In this document: in pieces, positions 42,052 through 51,929 of the stretch
Position numbering within the stretch: the first letter of the stretch is position 1
Layout: each line of letters starts with the position of its first letter
Assembly: GCA_964646815.1 (NCBI GenBank)
Contig: CAZYFH010000001.1
Span: forward strand, 148,137-212,136
Direction: 5' to 3'
Source of the DNA: CAZYFH01 sp964646815
GTDB lineage: Bacteria > Acidobacteriota > Vicinamibacteria > Vicinamibacterales > UBA8438
DNA: 64,000 nucleotides
The notes under the pieces: generated by a model
The model's database searches: none
Told to the model about the DNA's origin: nothing
Seen by the model: only the letters and a program-made list of their open reading frames with translations
Made by a program: the position numbers and the translations under genes

Positions 42052-43299
42052 CTACCGCGCGTCGGCTGCCGCGTAGACGCGGGTGATATTCTCGACCGCC
42101 TCGACGAAGATGGCGTAGGCGTCGCCGACTTGCTGTTTGTTCCCCAGGTCGCCGTACCAATCAAGTAGCCACGCTGCGCGCACCAGACTCCGAATCGCGA
42201 TGCGGACGTCATTTCGGGCCCGGGTCGGCAAGTCGGCCGCCCGGTCATTGAGGGCGAGCGCCAGCTCCTTCGCCTGAAGTGCCGGGATGAAGATCTCCGC
42301 GAACGCACCCCGCGTCACCAGGTCGCTGATTTCTAGGTTGCGACCGCTGATGCCGGTCACGATCTCGCTCGTAAGCTCTGGAATCCGCGGGCGGATCCGC
42401 TCGGCTAATGGCACCGCTACCGGGGCGGCATCCGCGACCGAGAGCGGCTCGCTGTCGCCAGCCTCGGACGACAACTCGATGAAGATAAAATCGAACCGGT
42501 CTTCCGGAAAATCCTCCACCACTTGCAGCTTGGCGGTGATCTCAGTCGGAACGGCGATGTCTCCCATCTCGGCTTCCAGATAAGCGCCGTCGGGCGAGGG
42601 GAGCAGCGGGAAAGCGACCACTTCGCGGAACTCGTCAGTAGCCTCGTCGTACTCCTCTTCGAGGACGGCCCGTCCCATCCAGAAGCTCACGTCGACCGGC
42701 TCTCGAAAATTGTCCGTCGCGTAGACACGGAAGCGGCCGGCCTCCGGGTAGGCGCCCTCGATGTGGTGATAACTGTCGGGCGCCATGAAGACCGTGCCCC
42801 CGTGCCGCGGGGTGTGATCCATGTGCGCCCCCGGGGCGGCGTCCACGACGCCGCAGGTCAGCATGGTAGACCCGTAGTAGGGGTTCCGCACTGGTCCGTC
42901 GAGCTGGACCCAATTGGATCCCCCGTCGTACATGGGGCAGTAGGCCCGCGCAAAGCCTGTAGGGAGATTCATTGCCGCGAGAAACTCCGACAGCGGCTTG
43001 AACTCGGCGCGCATCGTCTCGATGTTGTCCGAGCCTGCCGCGACCTGGGTCAGCGGTCGCGTGACGTTGTCCGCGACCACGAGCAAGGCTTCCAGCGCAA
43101 CCCGCGCGCCATCGAAGTCGTCCGCAGCCAATGCCTGTTGCGCGTCGACGTACCGCGCGAGTTGCGTGGCTAGATCGCCGCCCGGTGCCAGGGGTGCAGC
43201 CAAACTAGTGTCGGGTGGCTGGCGTGTCTGAGCGCAGGCCGACACCGCAATCAGCATGCCGCTCACCAGCAGGGCACCTATGCTCAACTGTGAAGCCAT
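42052..43299 (-). CDS. DUF3347-domain lipoprotein
   Basis: From ATG 43299 (MASQLSIGALLVSGMLIAVS) the product has 415 residues with a lipobox ending SAC. The N-terminal half holds a DUF3347-like domain: helices with YVDAQQALAADDFDGARVAL, then the conserved CPMYDGGSNWVQLDGPVRN and NPYYGSTMLTCG. In this family the two cysteines and neighbouring residues are proposed to bind copper or another metal. The C-terminal half (about 190-415) is unassigned; it includes SFWMGRAVLEEEYDEATDEF and a helical end. Together with the downstream haem-c protein it probably forms a periplasmic metal or electron-transfer pair. Confidence 0.7.
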   Translation of the reverse strand: MASQLSIGALLVSGMLIAVSACAQTRQPPDTSLAAPLAPGGDLATQLARYVDAQQALAADDFDGARVALEALLVVADNVTRPLTQVAAGSDNIETMRAEFKPLSEFLAAMNLPTGFARAYCPMYDGGSNWVQLDGPVRNPYYGSTMLTCGVVDAAPGAHMDHTPRHGGTVFMAPDSYHHIEGAYPEAGRFRVYATDNFREPVDVSFWMGRAVLEEEYDEATDEFREVVAFPLLPSPDGAYLEAEMGDIAVPTEITAKLQVVEDFPEDRFDFIFIELSSEAGDSEPLSVADAAPVAVPLAERIRPRIPELTSEIVTGISGRNLEISDLVTRGAFAEIFIPALQAKELALALNDRAADLPTRARNDVRIAIRSLVRAAWLLDWYGDLGNKQQVGDAYAIFVEAVENITRVYAAADAR

Positions 43300-43497
43300 G
43301 AGCCTGTCCTCGTAGAGTGTCGACCGCACACAGACATCAGACTGGGGAGCGCAAAATCGATTGCGTCAGTATACAACGTGACGAGACAGCGTCGCAATGC
43401 CCAGCGGTGCCGTAACTCGTTATGGACCATGGATTAGCAGACTTCAACCGTTGCTTGTCGCGCTGCCGCCGGCCAGGACGACCTCGGCGCGACCGCC

Positions 43498-44433
43498 GTG
43501 CTACTGTGGGGTGTGGCCGAGCGCCGCACCGCCCGCGCGCGGGTTAACGCACAGCTCGCTGACGCCTATCTCGACGAGCTGCGCGTGGCACGCAGACTGG
43601 CCAACAACACCATCGAGAGCTACGCGCGAGATCTCACGAGCCTCGCACGCTTCGCGGACTCTGGTCGGAACCGTCTCGACCAGCTAACCAGACAAGATCT
43701 CGAGCAGTTTGTGCGCGATCGTCGCGCGTCAGGATTTGCCCCGCGCTCGGTCGCACGGATGGTCGCGTGCATCCGCGGTTTCTACCGCTTCCTCGTGACC
43801 GATGGTCATGTCGATGTCAATCCGGCCGAAGATGTTCGGGCCCCGAAGTCGTGGCCCGCGCTCCCCAAGTTCCTGTCGGTCGAAGACGTTGACCGGTTGA
43901 TCGAGCAGCCCGACACGACGACGCCGATTGGCGTGCGTGATCGGGCGCTGATCGAGCTGTTGTACGCGACCGGGCTGCGTGTCTCGGAGCTGGTGTCGCT
44001 CCGTCCGAGCGATCTCAACCTCGGGGCGGGTTACCTCAAATGTTTTGGGAAGGGATCGAAGGAACGGTTGGTTCCGATCGGGGCGAACGCTGTCGACTGG
44101 GTGCGGCGATACGCGGCGTTTGCCCGCCTGGCGCTCCTTGGCGGCAAGGCGTCACCGTGGCTGTTCGTGAACGCGCGCGGCGGGCGTGGACTGAGTCGGG
44201 TGGGCTTCTGGAAGATCCTCAAGAAGCGTGCCCGGCTGGCCGGACTCTCACCGGGACTCAGCCCGCACGTCGTGCGGCACTCCTTCGCCACGCACCTGTT
44301 GGAGCGCGGCGCGGATCTCCGATCGATTCAAACGCTCTTGGGTCACGCGGATCTGTCGACAACACAGATTTACACGCATATTCTCGAAGCGCGTCTCAAA
44401 GCCGTCTACGACGAGTTCCACCCGCGCGTCTGA
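43498..44433 (+). CDS. xerD: Tyrosine recombinase XerD-like
   Basis: A 311-residue site-specific recombinase; starts at GTG 43498 or, equally good, GTG 43513. The SAM-like N-terminal domain has YLDELRVARRLANNTIESYA, and the catalytic domain follows. Catalytic residues are Arg in LLYATGLRVSELVSLRPSDL, Lys in the beta-hairpin FGKGSKERLVPIG, His-x-x-Arg in SPHVVRHSFATHLLERGADL, His in IQTLLGHADLSTTQIYTHI, and the Tyr in that last motif. The complete set and the lack of integron or phage genes nearby point to chromosome dimer resolution at dif. No dif site was recognised here. Confidence 0.92.
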   Translation: MLLWGVAERRTARARVNAQLADAYLDELRVARRLANNTIESYARDLTSLARFADSGRNRLDQLTRQDLEQFVRDRRASGFAPRSVARMVACIRGFYRFLVTDGHVDVNPAEDVRAPKSWPALPKFLSVEDVDRLIEQPDTTTPIGVRDRALIELLYATGLRVSELVSLRPSDLNLGAGYLKCFGKGSKERLVPIGANAVDWVRRYAAFARLALLGGKASPWLFVNARGGRGLSRVGFWKILKKRARLAGLSPGLSPHVVRHSFATHLLERGADLRSIQTLLGHADLSTTQIYTHILEARLKAVYDEFHPRV

Positions 44434-44512
44434 TTGACCCTGGAAACCGCGCTTTGCTAGGGTTAGCGTTTCGCTAGGCAATACGGACGGTTGGTAGTAC
44501 GGAAGGAACGAC

Positions 44513-45664
44513 ATGCGCAGGACAGGTCACTACCTCTTCACCTCCGAATCGGTCACGGAGGGGCACCCTGACAAGATCGCGGATCAGGTCTCGGATGCGA
44601 TCCTCGACGCGGTCCTCGCGCAGGACCCCACCGGACGTGTCGCCTGCGAGACGCTGCTGACGACCGGCCTGATCGTACTGGCAGGTGAGATCACCACTAG
44701 CTCCGCCCCCAACTACAGCGATGTGGCGCGGGCCGCGGTCCGCGACGTGGGATACACGCGCGCGAAGTATGGGTTCGATGCTGACACCTGCTCGGTGCTC
44801 TCGGCGCTGCACGGCCAGTCGCCGGACATCGCCATGGGGGTCGATCCGGGTGGGGCGGGGGACCAGGGCATGATGTTCGGCTACGCCTGCTCTGAAACGG
44901 AGGAGCTGATGCCGCTCCCGCTCATGATCGCCCATCGCCTCGTGCGGGCACTGTCGGAGGTACGTCGAGACGGTCGGCTCGCGTATTTGCGACCCGATGG
45001 CAAGTCGCAGGTGACCGTCGAGTACGAAGACGATAGACCTGTTCGAATCGACGCGGTGGTCGTGTCCAGCCAGCACAGCGACGAGGTCTCCACAGCGCAG
45101 ATCCGTGACGATATTCGCGAGCAGGTTATACACGCGGTGGTGCCGGGCGCGTTGATCGACGACCGTACGAAGATCTACGTTAATCCGACGGGTCGCTTTG
45201 TGACCGGTGGTCCGCACGGTGACTCCGGAGTGACCGGGCGAAAGATCATCGTGGACACTTATGGTGGGATGGCGCCGCACGGGGGAGGTGCCTTCTCAGG
45301 CAAAGATCCGACGAAAGTCGACCGTTCGGCTGCTTATATGGCGCGCTACATCGCCAAGAACTGTGTCTCGGCGGGCCTTGCCGACCGTGTCCAGGTCCAG
45401 TTGGCGTATGCGATCGGGGTGGCGGACCCGGTGTCGGTTCTCGTCGAGACCTTCGGTACTGGCAAGGTCGACGAATCGACGATCAGCAGGTCAGTTCGTG
45501 AGCAGTTTGAGTTGACGCCGAAGGGGATCATTGACACGCTGGACCTACGCCGCCCGATTTATCGGCAGACGGCGGCGTTCGGGCACTTCGGCCGGAGCGA
45601 GCCGGAGTTTACGTGGGAACGGACGGACAAAACCGACGGACTGCGTTCAGCGGCAGGGCTGTGA
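44513..45664 (+). CDS. metK: S-adenosylmethionine synthase
   Basis: MetK makes S-adenosylmethionine from methionine and ATP. The product has 383 residues from ATG 44513. SESVTEGHPDKIADQVSDAI holds the ATP and methionine sites, GAGDQGMMFGYACSETEELM is the second signature, and FVTGGPHGDSGVTGRKIIVD followed by GGGAFSGKDPTKVDRSAAYM is the third. All catalytic Lys, Asp and His residues appear in place. It lies 79 bases after xerD on the same strand. I looked for a SAM riboswitch in that gap and saw none. Confidence 0.98.
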   Translation: MRRTGHYLFTSESVTEGHPDKIADQVSDAILDAVLAQDPTGRVACETLLTTGLIVLAGEITTSSAPNYSDVARAAVRDVGYTRAKYGFDADTCSVLSALHGQSPDIAMGVDPGGAGDQGMMFGYACSETEELMPLPLMIAHRLVRALSEVRRDGRLAYLRPDGKSQVTVEYEDDRPVRIDAVVVSSQHSDEVSTAQIRDDIREQVIHAVVPGALIDDRTKIYVNPTGRFVTGGPHGDSGVTGRKIIVDTYGGMAPHGGGAFSGKDPTKVDRSAAYMARYIAKNCVSAGLADRVQVQLAYAIGVADPVSVLVETFGTGKVDESTISRSVREQFELTPKGIIDTLDLRRPIYRQTAAFGHFGRSEPEFTWERTDKTDGLRSAAGL

Positions 45665-45859
45665 GCGGATCGGGACACGTAGTGGACTGTGACATTCGAT
45701 TTTTGAGCGGCCTCCGGCCGAGAAGCGCCGCACGGACGGCGCCGACCCATGATCCGTGTGGTCGTGTGTGCGGAATATGTTCCCCCATCACGCCGTGTCA
45801 GCCTGGCGCCGCGGCCCGGTTCTGATTCAACGCTTCACTACTCAAGCTCACTGGCCTCC

Positions 45860-47563
45860 ATGTCGCGCCCCGCGACACGCAATCTCGCGATCACGATGAT
45901 GGCGGCCATCGTGGCCGCCGTTTTGTTCTTTCTGATAATGCCGCCGCTGGCGCGGGTGGTTGTCGTTCCAGACCCTGCGCGTCGTGACGACGGGGCGTCC
46001 GTCGTGCGCGGCGCGTTTCACGTTCATAGCGATCGCTCGGATGGCAGTGGTTCGTTCAACGAGATCGCCGAGGCGGCTCGGCGGGCGGGTCTCGATTTCG
46101 TCATCCTGACGGATCACGGCGACGGCACGCGACCGCCGCGTGCGCCGACCTATCACCGTGGGGTGCTCTGCGTCGACGCCGTGGAGATCAGTACGGACGG
46201 CGGCCACTACATTGCGCTCAATTTACCGGTGACGCCGTATCCCCTAGGCGGCGAGGCGCACGGGGTCGTCGAGGACGTGGCGCGGCTGGGAGGGTTCGGC
46301 GTGGTCGCGCACCCGGCCTCGCCGAAGCCAACACTCCGTTGGCGGGACTGGAATCTACCTGTGGACGGCGTGGAGTGGCTCAACGGCGACAGTCAGTGGC
46401 GGGACGATGGCGTCGGCGCGTTGGCGCTCGCGGCGATGGGGTACTGGCTCAGGGCGCCAGAGAGCGTGGCAAGGTTGCTCGATCGGCCAGACGCGGCGCT
46501 GGCGCAGTGGGATGCACAGACCGCAGTCCGTCCTGTCGTCGGGATCGGGGGAACGGATGCCCACGCCCGGTTGGCGACCGGTGTTCGAGAAGACGGATAC
46601 GAGGAATCCCTGGCGGTGAGTTTTCCAGGGTACGAACCGCTGTTTCGCGCGTTTGCCGTTCGCGTCAGGTTGTCCCGCGCGTGGCGCGGCGACGCGATGA
46701 CTGACGCGCAGGCGTTGCTGTCAGCGATCCGCGTCGGTCGCACGTTCACCGCGATCGACGCGCTTGCGCACCCGGCCCGTTTCAGCTATTTCGCGGAACG
46801 AGGCGCGCAGCTCGTGGAGATGGGAGGGCGCGTCGATACCACGAGTCCGGTGTCGCTTCGTGCGCGCGTGGCGGGCCCGCCCGAAGCCGAGATGGTCCTT
46901 GTGCGCAACGGCCTCCCAGTCGCACGTGCGCGGGCAGAACTGGAGCATCTGATCCCGGCTGGGGCACCGGCGGCGGCGTACCGGGTCGAAGTGCATTTGC
47001 CTGCCGCACCGGGGACGCCTCCTGTGCCCTGGATTGTCGGCAATCCCATCTACGTCGGCGACCGGGTCGTCGCTGTGACGCCGCCGAGGGCCGCTCCCGC
47101 GTCCGTTACGGCGCTCGACGGACCGGATGGCTGGCACGCCGAGCAGGACGCCGACAGCGTCGCCGAGGTTGACACCGTCGGTACGGTCGTGCGCCTACGA
47201 TTTCGACTCGCTGAGGGTCCGGCGCCGCACGCGGCGGCCGTGTACGAGGTCGCCGCCGGCACGCTGATGGGCTACGACTGGCTCAACTTTGATGTCGTCT
47301 CGAGCCAGCCCGTCCGGGCATCGGTGCAGTTGCGGGTCGCGGGTCGAGAAGATCTGCGCTGGCGGCGGTCGTTCTACGCCGGACCGGAGACCCGGTCCGT
47401 TCGCGTGCAGCTGACAGAGCTGACTCCGGTGACGCCCGCGCTTGCCGCACGGCCCGACCTGGGGCTGGTTGAAAGCGTGATGGTGGTTGTGGACGCGGTC
47501 AACACGCCACCCGGCACTGCCGGGACGGTCTCGATGATCGCACCACGACTCACTGCCGACTAA
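45860..47563 (+). CDS. Membrane-anchored PHP-domain metallohydrolase (CehA/McbA-like)
   Basis: From ATG 45860 (MSRPATRNLAITMMAAIVAA) the product has 567 residues with one N-terminal membrane span. The PHP metal sites are visible in VRGAFHVHSDRSDGSGSFNE, FVILTDHGDG, GGFGVVAHPASPKPTLRW and GIGGTDAHARLATG, that is all four classical motifs. Beyond residue about 340 the protein continues as two beta-type domains of unknown role (VSLRARVAGPPEAEMVLVRN onward). Such CehA/McbA-like proteins hydrolyse phosphoesters or carbamates in the envelope, but the substrate is not predictable. Its end overlaps the convergent lptFG gene by 4 bases. Confidence 0.82.
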   Translation: MSRPATRNLAITMMAAIVAAVLFFLIMPPLARVVVVPDPARRDDGASVVRGAFHVHSDRSDGSGSFNEIAEAARRAGLDFVILTDHGDGTRPPRAPTYHRGVLCVDAVEISTDGGHYIALNLPVTPYPLGGEAHGVVEDVARLGGFGVVAHPASPKPTLRWRDWNLPVDGVEWLNGDSQWRDDGVGALALAAMGYWLRAPESVARLLDRPDAALAQWDAQTAVRPVVGIGGTDAHARLATGVREDGYEESLAVSFPGYEPLFRAFAVRVRLSRAWRGDAMTDAQALLSAIRVGRTFTAIDALAHPARFSYFAERGAQLVEMGGRVDTTSPVSLRARVAGPPEAEMVLVRNGLPVARARAELEHLIPAGAPAAAYRVEVHLPAAPGTPPVPWIVGNPIYVGDRVVAVTPPRAAPASVTALDGPDGWHAEQDADSVAEVDTVGTVVRLRFRLAEGPAPHAAAVYEVAAGTLMGYDWLNFDVVSSQPVRASVQLRVAGREDLRWRRSFYAGPETRSVRVQLTELTPVTPALAARPDLGLVESVMVVVDAVNTPPGTAGTVSMIAPRLTAD

Positions 47564-49881
47564 GTACGGACACTTAGCAGAAGATAGGCCGCTGATCCGC
47601 CGAAGAGGACGTTGGGGGCCCATGCCGCGAGGGCGGGTCCTAGCAGACCCGCGCTGCCGATTGCTCCGAAGACGCTCAGAATGACCCAGTAGCTGAACGC
47701 CAGCGCAATACCAACGCCGACGCCGTAGAGGGCGCCGCGAGGTCCGGTCGTAACGGCAAACGGCACGGCGATGAGGGTCAAGATGAACGTCACGAATGGA
47801 AACGACGCCTTGCGGTGCAGGGCGACGGCAAGTTCGACGACATCGAATCCGCTGGCACGCAGCTCTTCGATGTACCGCTCGAGTTCCGCGAAGGTCATCA
47901 GCTCGGCATCCGGGCGCTCGGTCTTGAAAAACGTCGGGGGTTCGACGAAGGGGAGCGGTTGCGACGCGGCAAACGCATAGGGTGTCGCTGTCCCGGTATC
48001 GGTGGCCATGGTAGGGAAGTCTCGTATCCACACGTCGCGGCCGTTCCACTCGTCGGTGAACGCGGCGTGAGCGGCGAACACACGCCGATTGAGTTGCCAC
48101 GGTCGTCCCTCGAACTCATAGACCGAGAGGTTATGGAGCTCGGTTCGGTCCGGGTCAAAATATAGGTAGTGGTAGATCCCACCGTTGCTGCTGACCGCCC
48201 ATTTCCGGTTGAGCACGTCGAACGCCTGCGTCGACCCGCTGCGAATCTGGGCCCGCAGCGCCTCGGCCCTCCGGTTCGCGCTCGCGAGCACGCTTTCTCC
48301 CAGGCCAAACAGGCAGGCGCTCCACGCCAGGCTGAGCACGAAGATAGGGAGCGCGGTCCGATAGAGGCTGATCCCACACGCCTTCATGACCGTCAGCTCG
48401 CTAGACTTGGTGATCAGCCCGATCGTGATGAGCGCCGCTACGAGCGCTGAGATCGGCAGGACGTAGTACATAAACTGCGGCGTCGTATACCAGAAATACT
48501 CGAGCAACATCGCGCCGCTGGCCTGTCCTTTGAACAGCTTGTCCGACAGGTCGATGAAGGTCGAGATATAGAAAATCCCGAGCAGGCCGACGAAGGCTAC
48601 CACCACCCACCGGAGATAGAGCCTCGCGACATACCAGTCGAGGAGCGTGAGACTGCCGAGCCCTCCCTGCGGCACTGTCAAGAGCCGCCCGGGCGCGTTA
48701 TTGCCGTCCACCGCTTTCGCCGCACCGGTCGGCGGACGATCCCGCCGTGATAACAGGGGGATGGCGAGCCGCCGCTCGACCGAGCGCGATCGCCACAGGA
48801 TCAGCCCAAGCCCGACGACCCCGAGGACGATGTTGGGCAGCCACATCGCGAGGTGCGGTGCGACGAGCGCGCCCTTGGCCATCGCTTCTCCCGTGTACAT
48901 GACGACGTAGTAGGCGAAGATTACGCCGATGCCGAGCACGAAGCTGGCCAGCTTGCCATCCTTCCGACTTGTGACGCCAAGACCGAGTCCGATCAGCGCG
49001 AAGACGAGACAGGCCACCGGTATCGAGAACTTACGGTGCCTCTCCATGATGGGGCGATGTGGGGGGAGCCCGAGCTGTTCGAGTCGTGTCTCTTCGGCCC
49101 GCAGTTGGGGCACGGTGAACTCGGCCAGGCCCCGCTGGGGTCCCGTGCGGGGGAACACCGACTCTGGGTCAAGACCGATGATGATCTCCTCAAAGTCGTG
49201 TGTCTCATAGGCCGTCGGATCTGTCGTATCGGAGACATGGCGCGTGCCGTTGTGCAGGACAATGTCGACGAGACGCCGTTCGCGATCGATAACGACCCGC
49301 CCTCGCTCGGCGACGAACGCGTCCGGCCGATTCGGGTTGCGCGTGTCGGCCAGGAAGACGTCCGACCACCCATCGCCCGTTGCCGACACCTCACGGACGT
49401 ATAGCATCACGTTCGGAAAGGCGTCGTAGAAGACGCGCGACTTCACCTCGCCCTCCGCGCGGCTAGCCACCGTGCGAAACGTAATTTCGCGAAACGCCTG
49501 ATTGGCGTCCGGCAGGGCTACGACCATGGTGTAGCAGGTCGCGGCGGCAGCGCCGACCCCTAGGAGAAACAGAGGTGCGAGCATGCGATAGATGCTGACG
49601 CCGCAGGCCTGCAACGCCACAGTTTCCCGGTCGGTTGACATCCGGCCGAGGCCAATCAGGACCCCGATCAGCAAGGCCATCGGAATGGTGATGCCGAGTC
49701 CCTGCGGGATCAACGTCGCCATGATCTTGAGGATGGTGACCCCATCGACCCCTTTGGCGATGAGTTCCTCCGCGTAATCCATGATCGGCGGTAGCATCAG
49801 CAAGAAGGTCAGTACCAATAATCCCAGCCCGAACGGCGGTAGGACCTCACGCAAGATGTACCGGTCAGTGATCTTCAGCAT
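47560..49881 (-). CDS. lptFG: Fused LptF-LptG lipopolysaccharide export permease
   Basis: One 773-residue chain contains both YjgP/YjgQ permeases. The LptF-like half (about 1-365) starts MLKITDRYILREVLPPFGLG, with LIPQGLGITIPMALLIGVLI and CGVSIYRMLAPLF. After a hydrophilic linker (about 370-405) the LptG-like half follows, with LLDWYVARLYLRWVVVAFVG, SALVAALITIGLITKSSELT and KACGISLYRTALPIFVLS. Each half has the usual six spans with a periplasmic beta-jellyroll domain between spans 3 and 4. With LptB and LptC this forms the transporter that extracts LPS from the inner membrane. Normally these are two genes; no frameshift separates them here. Confidence 0.92.
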   Translation of the reverse strand: MLKITDRYILREVLPPFGLGLLVLTFLLMLPPIMDYAEELIAKGVDGVTILKIMATLIPQGLGITIPMALLIGVLIGLGRMSTDRETVALQACGVSIYRMLAPLFLLGVGAAAATCYTMVVALPDANQAFREITFRTVASRAEGEVKSRVFYDAFPNVMLYVREVSATGDGWSDVFLADTRNPNRPDAFVAERGRVVIDRERRLVDIVLHNGTRHVSDTTDPTAYETHDFEEIIIGLDPESVFPRTGPQRGLAEFTVPQLRAEETRLEQLGLPPHRPIMERHRKFSIPVACLVFALIGLGLGVTSRKDGKLASFVLGIGVIFAYYVVMYTGEAMAKGALVAPHLAMWLPNIVLGVVGLGLILWRSRSVERRLAIPLLSRRDRPPTGAAKAVDGNNAPGRLLTVPQGGLGSLTLLDWYVARLYLRWVVVAFVGLLGIFYISTFIDLSDKLFKGQASGAMLLEYFWYTTPQFMYYVLPISALVAALITIGLITKSSELTVMKACGISLYRTALPIFVLSLAWSACLFGLGESVLASANRRAEALRAQIRSGSTQAFDVLNRKWAVSSNGGIYHYLYFDPDRTELHNLSVYEFEGRPWQLNRRVFAAHAAFTDEWNGRDVWIRDFPTMATDTGTATPYAFAASQPLPFVEPPTFFKTERPDAELMTFAELERYIEELRASGFDVVELAVALHRKASFPFVTFILTLIAVPFAVTTGPRGALYGVGVGIALAFSYWVILSVFGAIGSAGLLGPALAAWAPNVLFGGSAAYLLLSVRT

Positions 49882-50160
49882 AGGTCGCGCTAGCTTCGCT
49901 CATCGTATCGGTCGCAGGCCCATCCGCCAAGCCGACGCGGTCCCATCAGTCAACGAGAGGATGGTGCGCGGGAGAGCTGGAGTCAGACCTCTATCGAGGA
50001 TCCGCCGGCCGACCGCCAGCGTTCACCCGAACGTCAAGACCCCACCACCGAGGAACGTGTAGCTCCTTCGTCGGACACAGAAAGCCGAGGGCTTTCCGAG
50101 GGTGATTTACCCAAGACCCCTGCGTCTGATAAGGAGTGTTATGTTAACTTGTGGGGGTTT

Positions 50161-50991
50161 CTACGACTCGGCCCGCAGGCCGGCGAGAATTTCCTCGAGC
50201 GCCGCAATGAGCTCATTGCGCGGGACTCGCGTCCTCCGAAACGCCATCCGCAACTTGAAGCTCTTGTTCGGTGCGGCGTAGTTGAAGACGAACGGCTGGA
50301 GTCGTCCGCTCCTGGCCTGCTTCTGCTGCGCTGTCGCGTGGCGGACCTTTGCTCGCGTGACACCGCCGTCACGCGTGACCTGTTCGATGAGTGCGATCAT
50401 CTTGTCAGGGTCGCCTTGTCGCATGACTTCTAGCAACAGCGACTTGGAGCTGATGTCCGCAAGGCGGCAGAGGCTCTTTACCTCATCGGGTATCGCGTTC
50501 AGGCTGAGCGCCTCGGTGATGGAGGTGCGTGATTTCCCCAGACGGCGAGCCAGTTCCTCGTGCGTGTAGTTGAAATGGTCCGCTAGCGCGTGCAGCGCGT
50601 CGGCCTCCTCGAATGGGGTCAAGTCCTTCCGCTGGATGTTCTCGACGAGGGCAATCTCGATGAGCTCGCCGTCGTCCACGTCGCGGATCACCGCAGGCAC
50701 CTCCGATATCCCCACCTGGACGGCGGCCTGGTACCGTCGTTCACCGGCGATGATCTGAAACCGAGATCCACGCTGCCGAACAATCAACGGTTCGATGATG
50801 CCTTTCTCCGCAATCGACGCCATCAACTCGGACAGGTCTCCCATTACCTGTCTCGGCTGATCCGGGTTGGGGTCGATCTGGTCGATCGGGATCAGGCGTC
50901 CAATCGGCGCCCCTGATGATGCCGCGAGCGCCTCCACGTAGTGCGCGTCGTGGCGCATTCGCACGGTTTGAGGCAAACCCCGCCTAGGCAC
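50161..50991 (-). CDS. parB: Chromosome partitioning protein ParB
   Basis: A 276-residue ParB/Spo0J protein. The CTPase domain has IPIDQIDPNPDQPRQVMGD, EKGIIEPLIVRQRGSRFQII and the signature AGERRYQAAVQVG, followed by IALVENIQRKDLTPFEEADA. The parS-binding helix-turn-helix is YTHEELARRLGKSRTSITEA. A C-terminal dimerisation segment (about 225-276) ends AALEEILAGLRAES. The start overlaps the parA end by 8 bases. I could not find a parS-like 16-mer nearby. Confidence 0.95.
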   Translation of the reverse strand: MPRRGLPQTVRMRHDAHYVEALAASSGAPIGRLIPIDQIDPNPDQPRQVMGDLSELMASIAEKGIIEPLIVRQRGSRFQIIAGERRYQAAVQVGISEVPAVIRDVDDGELIEIALVENIQRKDLTPFEEADALHALADHFNYTHEELARRLGKSRTSITEALSLNAIPDEVKSLCRLADISSKSLLLEVMRQGDPDKMIALIEQVTRDGGVTRAKVRHATAQQKQARSGRLQPFVFNYAAPNKSFKLRMAFRRTRVPRNELIAALEEILAGLRAES

Positions 50992-51739
50992 GGTCCATCA
51001 CCTCCTCACACAGGCTGTAGTAGTCGGTCGCTCCCTTGGAGTCAGGTGCGAAACTGAAGATCGACTCGCGATATGCCGGGCTTTCCTCCAGCCTCACGTT
51101 CTTCGAGATCATCGTCTTGAACACCTTGGTGCCGAACACCTTGTGGATCTGGACCTGGATGTCCTTGGCCAGCGACGTCCGCTTGTCGTGCATCGTGATG
51201 AGGACGCCGAGAATGCTGAGCGACGGGTTCGCTCGGCCCCGGACCTTCTCGATGGTTTCCAGGAGGTCGTCGGTGCCCTCGAGCGCAAAATAGGATGACT
51301 GAATGGGGATGAGCAAGTGCGTCGCCGCGACGAGTGCATTAACCGTCAACAATCCGAGAGTCGGCGGACAGTCGATCACCATGTACGGGTACTGGTCGCG
51401 AACAGTCGCCAGACAATCTCTCAGCCGGAAATGCGCATCGAGCTCCCCAACCAACCGTCCCTCGAGCTTGGCTAACGTGATCCGCGCCGGAGCGACCCAG
51501 AGATTGTCCTGAGACGACGGCAGTACGACGTCGGCGATCGGACAGTTCGTGTCAGTGATGGCGTCGTAGACCGTCTGTTCGATCTGCTCTCGCTCGACAA
51601 CCGACAGTGTGCTGTTCCCCTGCGGGTCAAGGTCGATGAGCAGGGTAGGCTTGCCCCGCAATGCCAGAGCGGACGCGAGATTAATCGCCGTCGTGGTCTT
51701 GCCAACGCCGCCCTTTTGGTTCGCGATGGCGACGATCAT
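50984..51739 (-). CDS. parA: Chromosome partitioning ATPase ParA (Soj)
   Basis: A 251-residue deviant-Walker ATPase that moves ParB-bound origins along the nucleoid. MIVAIANQKGGVGKTTTAIN is the N-terminal P-loop with the signature lysine; TLLIDLDPQGNSTL is the second motif and YMVIDCPPTLGLLTVNALVA is Walker B. PIQSSYFALEGTDDLLETIE and the C-terminal YRESIFSFAPDSKGATDYYS are typical of the short Soj-type, without the N-terminal helix-turn-helix of plasmid ParA. First gene of the parAB unit. Confidence 0.96.
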   Translation of the reverse strand: MIVAIANQKGGVGKTTTAINLASALALRGKPTLLIDLDPQGNSTLSVVEREQIEQTVYDAITDTNCPIADVVLPSSQDNLWVAPARITLAKLEGRLVGELDAHFRLRDCLATVRDQYPYMVIDCPPTLGLLTVNALVAATHLLIPIQSSYFALEGTDDLLETIEKVRGRANPSLSILGVLITMHDKRTSLAKDIQVQIHKVFGTKVFKTMISKNVRLEESPAYRESIFSFAPDSKGATDYYSLCEEVMDRA

Positions 51740-51929
51740 CGGGAGGCGCCGGCGCGCCGATCAGCGCTCGTGAGGCATGAGACCGAAGGCAGCGGCCACA
51801 TGAGTATTGCCAAGTATTCTAGGAGTGCCTCGTGGCAGTGTCAAGGCAACGACACGTGACTGCCCCGTCGAGACGGCACTCGCGCGGTTCTGAGATCGCC
51901 GCAACCTGCTTGTCTGACGTAGGTTCAAA

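Noticed and set aside
44434..44512. Possible SAM riboswitch before metK
   Set aside because: The gap is 79 bases with no aptamer-like core and no terminator; xerD ends immediately upstream.
45705..45735. GC-rich hairpin CGGCC-TCC-GGCCG after metK
   Set aside because: No T-tract follows on either strand, so it is not supported as a terminator.
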